Below are positions 46,935 through 50,667 of a DNA stretch of 50,667 bases, in pieces (the first letter of the stretch is position 1; each line of letters starts with the position of its first letter). The notes beneath the pieces are model-generated. The model worked only from the letters and a program-made list of their open reading frames with translations, ran no database searches and was not told the DNA's origin. Source of the DNA: Sphingobacteriales bacterium (GTDB lineage Bacteria > Bacteroidota > Bacteroidia > Sphingobacteriales > Sphingobacteriaceae). The DNA is taken from the NCBI GenBank assembly GCA_015655115.1, contig JAATFQ010000166.1:1-50667 (forward strand). The letters run 5' to 3'. A program made the position numbers and the translations under genes.

Positions 46935-48065
46935 ATGAAGCCGAAAATCAGTCAGACAGAACTTGAAGCCATTGCTTACAAGAACCATATAGGTACCATC
47001 TCTCCGCAGGAAAGACAATTACTTGACCAATGGTACGAAAGCTTTGATGATACAGTATTCTTTCACCAGGATAAGCAGGAAACAGTAAAGCTGCGCATGT
47101 GGACTAACGTTAGAAATACAATCGGCAGCAAAAAAAGTGCAAAGCTATGGCCAAGAATTATTTCCGCAGCCTGTATGGTCATTGTTGCAGGTTTTGGAAT
47201 TTACTATTTAGCACAACACAAAACACCAAAAGGTCCGGTGTTTACAGGCACTCAAAAAGATATTAATCCCGGAGAGAACAAAGCCTACTTAATACTTGCT
47301 AATGGGCAGCGCATCGATCTCACGTCGGCCAAAACTGGTACTATCACTGCACAGCCGGGTACAGAGATTACTAAGCTCAACAGCGGTGCATTGGAATACC
47401 ATCCTAAAGACAGTGGAACATCCGCAGGCAGACTTTATTATAATACGATAGAAACACCATTCGGCGGACAGTATAAAGTAACTCTTCCGGATGGCTCAGA
47501 GATCTGGCTGAACTCGGGCTCTACACTCCGTTATCCTGTTAGCTTTTCTGGTGCAAAGGAAAGGAAAGTGGAATTATCCGGAGAGGCTTATTTCGAGATT
47601 GCAAAGGATGCGGGCCATCCTTTCATCGTGAAATCAAGGACACAGGAGATTACCGTTCTGGGGACACATTTCAATGTAAATACTTATGCGGATGAACCTT
47701 CGGTTAATACAACGCTCATCGAAGGATCAATCAAACTGTCTAACACATCTGCCGCTGTAATACTTAAGCCAGGCGAACGGTCTGTTAACAACGGGCAATC
47801 CATTCTTGTCAGGCAGGTTGATGTAGCGCAGGACATTGCATGGAAGAACGGATATTTTGAATTTTACGATACTGACCTCCGTACCGTGATGCGTCAGATT
47901 TCCAGATGGTACGGATTAACGGTCTTCTATACCGGAAAGATGCCTGCCAAACGGTTTACCGGAAAAATTCACCGGAACATGAAACTGTCTGGTACGCTTA
48001 AAATCCTTAGCTATTTCGATGTGAACTTTGTAGTGTCCGACCAGAATATTTATATCAACAACTAA
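46935..48065 (+). CDS. FecR-family anti-sigma factor
   Basis: A 376-residue single-pass protein. The N-terminal cytoplasmic part contains YKNHIGTISPQERQLLDQWY, then a membrane segment at about residues 76-92 (IISAACMVIVAGFGIYYLA). The periplasmic part has an extended loop (KAYLILANGQRIDLTSAKTG), the FecR domain (TPFGGQYKVTLPDGSEIWLN, KVELSGEAYFEIAKDAGHPF, EITVLGTHFNVNTY) and the C-terminal DUF4974 domain (NGYFEFYDTDLRTVMRQISR). It should hold the sigma factor at 46266 until the downstream SusC signals substrate. The 206 bp gap to SusC contains a hairpin. Confidence 0.95.
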   Translation: MKPKISQTELEAIAYKNHIGTISPQERQLLDQWYESFDDTVFFHQDKQETVKLRMWTNVRNTIGSKKSAKLWPRIISAACMVIVAGFGIYYLAQHKTPKGPVFTGTQKDINPGENKAYLILANGQRIDLTSAKTGTITAQPGTEITKLNSGALEYHPKDSGTSAGRLYYNTIETPFGGQYKVTLPDGSEIWLNSGSTLRYPVSFSGAKERKVELSGEAYFEIAKDAGHPFIVKSRTQEITVLGTHFNVNTYADEPSVNTTLIEGSIKLSNTSAAVILKPGERSVNNGQSILVRQVDVAQDIAWKNGYFEFYDTDLRTVMRQISRWYGLTVFYTGKMPAKRFTGKIHRNMKLSGTLKILSYFDVNFVVSDQNIYINN

Positions 48066-48141
48066 CCCTTTATCAAAATCACCTAAACCAAAGTATATGA
48101 CAAAAAAGATACGCTAACCGTCCAATTTCATAGGCATAAAA

Positions 48142-48179
48142 AATCCGCAGGGGCTCTTCGAACTTCCACCTGCGGGATT
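48142..48179 (+). terminator. Hairpin between fecR and susC
   Basis: AATCC-GCAGG pairs with CCTGC-g-GGATT with one bulged G and a 17-nt loop. There is no T-run. It may attenuate transcription from the sigma/fecR unit into susC. Confidence 0.5.
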
Positions 48180-48271
48180 AGCCTGGCCAGATCCGTTTCG
48201 ACTATTGGAAATTTCTAATAGCCGTCTGCTATTTCAAACAAAAGATCAATTAACCAAACCAATCAAAAGTA

Positions 48272-50667
48272 ATGAATTTTTACACAAATGTCGGGCCCAT
48301 ACTCCGTATGCGCTATTTAGACGACCCGTTATTTAAAAAAAGGCTGATTATGAGAATTAACCTTACGTTTATGATTATCCTGTGCGCTCTGACACAGATT
48401 AGTGCTAATGGATTTTCACAGATTACCATTAAGGCCAAAAATGTCCCGGTCAGAGAGATCATTAAGATGATTGAACATCAATCCGGATATGTTTTTCTAT
48501 ACGACGACCCAGGACTCGTGAAGGGAAAAACCAGCATCAATATCAATAATTCCAGTATTGAAGCGGCCTTATCGGAAAGCCTAAAGGGTACAGGTATTAC
48601 TTACACTATCGTAGAAAAGACTGTGCTGTTAAAAAAGGCAGAACCTTCTATCCTGGATAAAATCAAGGATGTCTTTACAGACAACGGAGATCTCGACTTT
48701 AAGATTATGGGCGACGATGGACAAACGCTGATCGGTGCAACGCTGAAAACCAGCCTCTCGGGTCAGATTTATCTCAGCGATAATAAAGGGATGTTTCATC
48801 TCAAAGATATACCGAAGAATACTGTTCTGGAAATATCGTTTATCGGTTATGAGACCTTACGCATTGAAGCGAACAGTATTAAGAAAACGGTTATACTAAA
48901 AAACCAAACCAAAACGCTGCAGGATGTAGAAATCAACAAAGGGTATTATACGACCAAACAAAGGCTAAATACAGGTTCCGCAGTTCAGATCACAGCAAAG
49001 GACCTGGAGAAACAACCACTCACTAATCCTATTACTGCTCTGGAGGGATTGGTACCGGGTATGTATATCAAACAGGGTTCAGGTGTTTCGGGTTCTACCA
49101 ATACAGTACTCATCCGCGGGAGGAATTCGCTCAATTCTGGTGTAGCACCGCTTTATATTCTTGATGGTGTGCCATTCAGCGGCACCGCTGTAGACAGTCA
49201 GGTGGGAGCCGGAGCAAATCTGATCGGCGGACAGGCGAATGGCTCCACTGATCCGATGAGTGTGATCAATCCGGCCGACATAGAAAGTATAACCATATTA
49301 AAGGATGCAGATGCAACAGCGATATATGGTTCACGCGGATCTAATGGCGTAGTGCTGATTACCACAAAAAAAGCAAAAGCGGGTACGTCAAGCTTCAAGG
49401 TAAATCTTCAAAGAGGTTATGGTCAGATCGTTAATCAAATGAACCTGCTCTCCCTGAATGATTATCTTGCCCTGCGTCGTCAAGCTTTCGCAAATGATAA
49501 CCGCACGCCTGCAGCTGATTCCGACCCGGACCTAGTATTATGGAATCAGAACAACGGCACAAACTATCAGGATATGCTGATTGGCAATACTGCTAAAATA
49601 ACTGATGTAACAGCCTCGCTTTCTGCAGGTTCAACAAGGTCTTCGATACTTATCGGGGGAACCTATCATGATGAACTTTCTGTTCTTTACGGAGGCAAAG
49701 GTTATAAAAGAGGAACAATTAATCTCTCGGCTACTACCACCTCTGCAGACGAAAGGCTAAAAATTGCTATTGGTGGTAATCTGTCATTTGGCAGCAACAA
49801 TATGCCCGGAGCTGATTATACATCGGCAGTTTACGGTATGCCGCAGAACTATCCCCTATACGATGCCAGTAATAATCTTTACTGGATAGACAGCTTCAAT
49901 AATCCAATAGCTACTTCGAGGCAGTTGTTCAAGAATGATAACACAAACATCAACGTAAATTCCAATATCTCTTATCGCATTATTGATGAACTTACTTTCA
50001 GGACCAATGTGGGTTACAACAGAATTGATCAAACGCAAAAGTTCCTGGCTGGTGCAAGTACATTGAGTCCTATTTACAGTGTACCGGTATCGTCTGGCCT
50101 TTACAGCGGTAGCAACACGCAGTCGCTCATTGTAGAACCTCAGCTTGACTATGCCAAAAAGTTTGGAGAGCATACACTGAACTTGTCTGCAGGTGGTACC
50201 TGGCAGTCGACAGACTATGAGAACCCCTATTTTATAATGGCCACTACCTTTGCCTCCGAAGCACTATTGAGCAATTTCGGAAACGCTGCAAACTTTACAA
50301 CAGTAAAAGCCCTGAACTCACAATATAAATATATATCCTTCTTTGGCCGTGCGAACTATAATTTTAAGGAGAAATATATCATCAATGCAACTATACGCAG
50401 AGACGGATCTTCCAGGTTCGGTCCTGAAAAGAAATTTGGAACCTTTGGGTCTGTAGGTGCCGCATGGGTATTCTCGGATGAGGATTTCTTTAAAGAAATG
50501 CAATTTCTGTCTTTTGGAAAACTGAGGGCAAGTTATGGAATAACGGGGAACGACCAGATTGCTAATTATGGTTACTCCGACACGTATACGAGCACCACTA
50601 CAAATTACGGCGGCAATCCTGGGTTTTACCCTAGCAGACTGGCCAATCCGACATACAGCTGGGAATC
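48272..50667 (+). CDS. SusC-type TonB-dependent receptor with STN domain (partial, runs off the window)
   Basis: Open from the ATG at 48272 to the last base without a stop, 798 codons so far. After an N-terminal extension and signal sequence (RINLTFMIILCALTQISANG) there is an STN domain (ITIKAKNVPVREIIKMIEHQ, GYVFLYDDPG), a carboxypeptidase-like domain (FKIMGDDGQTLIGATLKTSL), and the TonB plug (QDVEINKGYYTTKQRLNTGS, GLVPGMYIKQGSG, ILIRGRNSLNSGVAPLYILD-type motif, ILKDADATAIYGSRGSNGVV, LITTKK). Barrel strands follow. Here the plug motif reads ATAIYGSRGSNGV with no stop, unlike the broken copy at 21257-24841. It imports a ligand through the outer membrane and signals to the sigma/FecR pair just upstream. 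The partner susD should follow to the right. Confidence 0.95.
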   Translation, partial: MNFYTNVGPILRMRYLDDPLFKKRLIMRINLTFMIILCALTQISANGFSQITIKAKNVPVREIIKMIEHQSGYVFLYDDPGLVKGKTSININNSSIEAALSESLKGTGITYTIVEKTVLLKKAEPSILDKIKDVFTDNGDLDFKIMGDDGQTLIGATLKTSLSGQIYLSDNKGMFHLKDIPKNTVLEISFIGYETLRIEANSIKKTVILKNQTKTLQDVEINKGYYTTKQRLNTGSAVQITAKDLEKQPLTNPITALEGLVPGMYIKQGSGVSGSTNTVLIRGRNSLNSGVAPLYILDGVPFSGTAVDSQVGAGANLIGGQANGSTDPMSVINPADIESITILKDADATAIYGSRGSNGVVLITTKKAKAGTSSFKVNLQRGYGQIVNQMNLLSLNDYLALRRQAFANDNRTPAADSDPDLVLWNQNNGTNYQDMLIGNTAKITDVTASLSAGSTRSSILIGGTYHDELSVLYGGKGYKRGTINLSATTTSADERLKIAIGGNLSFGSNNMPGADYTSAVYGMPQNYPLYDASNNLYWIDSFNNPIATSRQLFKNDNTNINVNSNISYRIIDELTFRTNVGYNRIDQTQKFLAGASTLSPIYSVPVSSGLYSGSNTQSLIVEPQLDYAKKFGEHTLNLSAGGTWQSTDYENPYFIMATTFASEALLSNFGNAANFTTVKALNSQYKYISFFGRANYNFKEKYIINATIRRDGSSRFGPEKKFGTFGSVGAAWVFSDEDFFKEMQFLSFGKLRASYGITGNDQIANYGYSDTYTSTTTNYGGNPGFYPSRLANPTYSWE

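Overview
The window is AT-rich bacterial DNA from the phylum Bacteroidota, most likely family Sphingobacteriaceae (a Pedobacter or Mucilaginibacter relative). Evidence: SusC/SusD pairs, hybrid two-component systems (HTCS), FecI-like sigma/FecR pairs with STN-bearing SusC receptors, TlpA-type thioredoxins, many secreted glycoside hydrolases, promoter elements of the TAnnTTTG type, and little sign of Shine-Dalgarno sites. The genus is an inference. I saw no tRNA, rRNA, CRISPR array or intact insertion sequence.

Layout. (1) 178-9656, minus strand: HTCS regulator, GH31 and GH35 enzymes, with no SusC/SusD pair between them; the HTCS carries an in-frame TAA. (2) 9657-10939: decayed DNA with one broken gene remnant. 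(3) 10940-14193, plus strand: a copper operon (DUF3347 lipoprotein, haem-binding-domain protein, P1B ATPase), then a DUF6266 remnant. (4) 14808-24841: a sigma/FecR pair on the plus strand, convergent with a minus-strand SusC-SusD-TlpA-hydrolase operon; the SusC has an in-frame TAG. (5) 25197-30375: a TolC/HlyD/MFS efflux operon with a divergent AraC regulator and paired direct repeats between them. (6) 30448-37727: small redox and detoxification genes (extradiol dioxygenase, esterase, Crp/Fnr regulator, TetR regulator, ester cyclase, hydrolase, tautomerase, SnoaL-like protein, quinone-oxidoreductase-like MDR). (7) 38080-38778: rpiA broken by TAG. (8) 38945-44976, minus strand: GH2 and GH95 behind a scar in which the start of an HTCS gene is joined to the end of a susD gene. 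(9) 45181-50667: an FMN reductase, then a second sigma/FecR/STN-SusC system running off the window.

The most unusual signal is a repeated operator. Four places (32623-32661, 34229-34267, 35977-36015, 45993-46031) carry two palindromes of the form CTTAA-N6-TTAAG separated by exactly 7 bp (23 bp centre to centre). At the first three the inner palindrome lies 36.5-37.5 bp from a TAnnTTTG-like promoter element, a position typical of Crp/Fnr-type activators. A Crp/Fnr gene lies at the end of the operon behind the first site. I propose a local regulon for handling quinones or aromatic electrophiles.

The second theme is gene loss: three genes carry single in-frame stop codons, one HTCS-SusD chimera marks a multi-kilobase deletion, and at least two further remnants are present. 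TAG is used as a normal terminator here (copA, the hydrolase at 35257, the MDR at 37727), so stop-codon reassignment does not explain the breaks. Sequencing error remains possible for the single-base changes, but not for the deletion scar.
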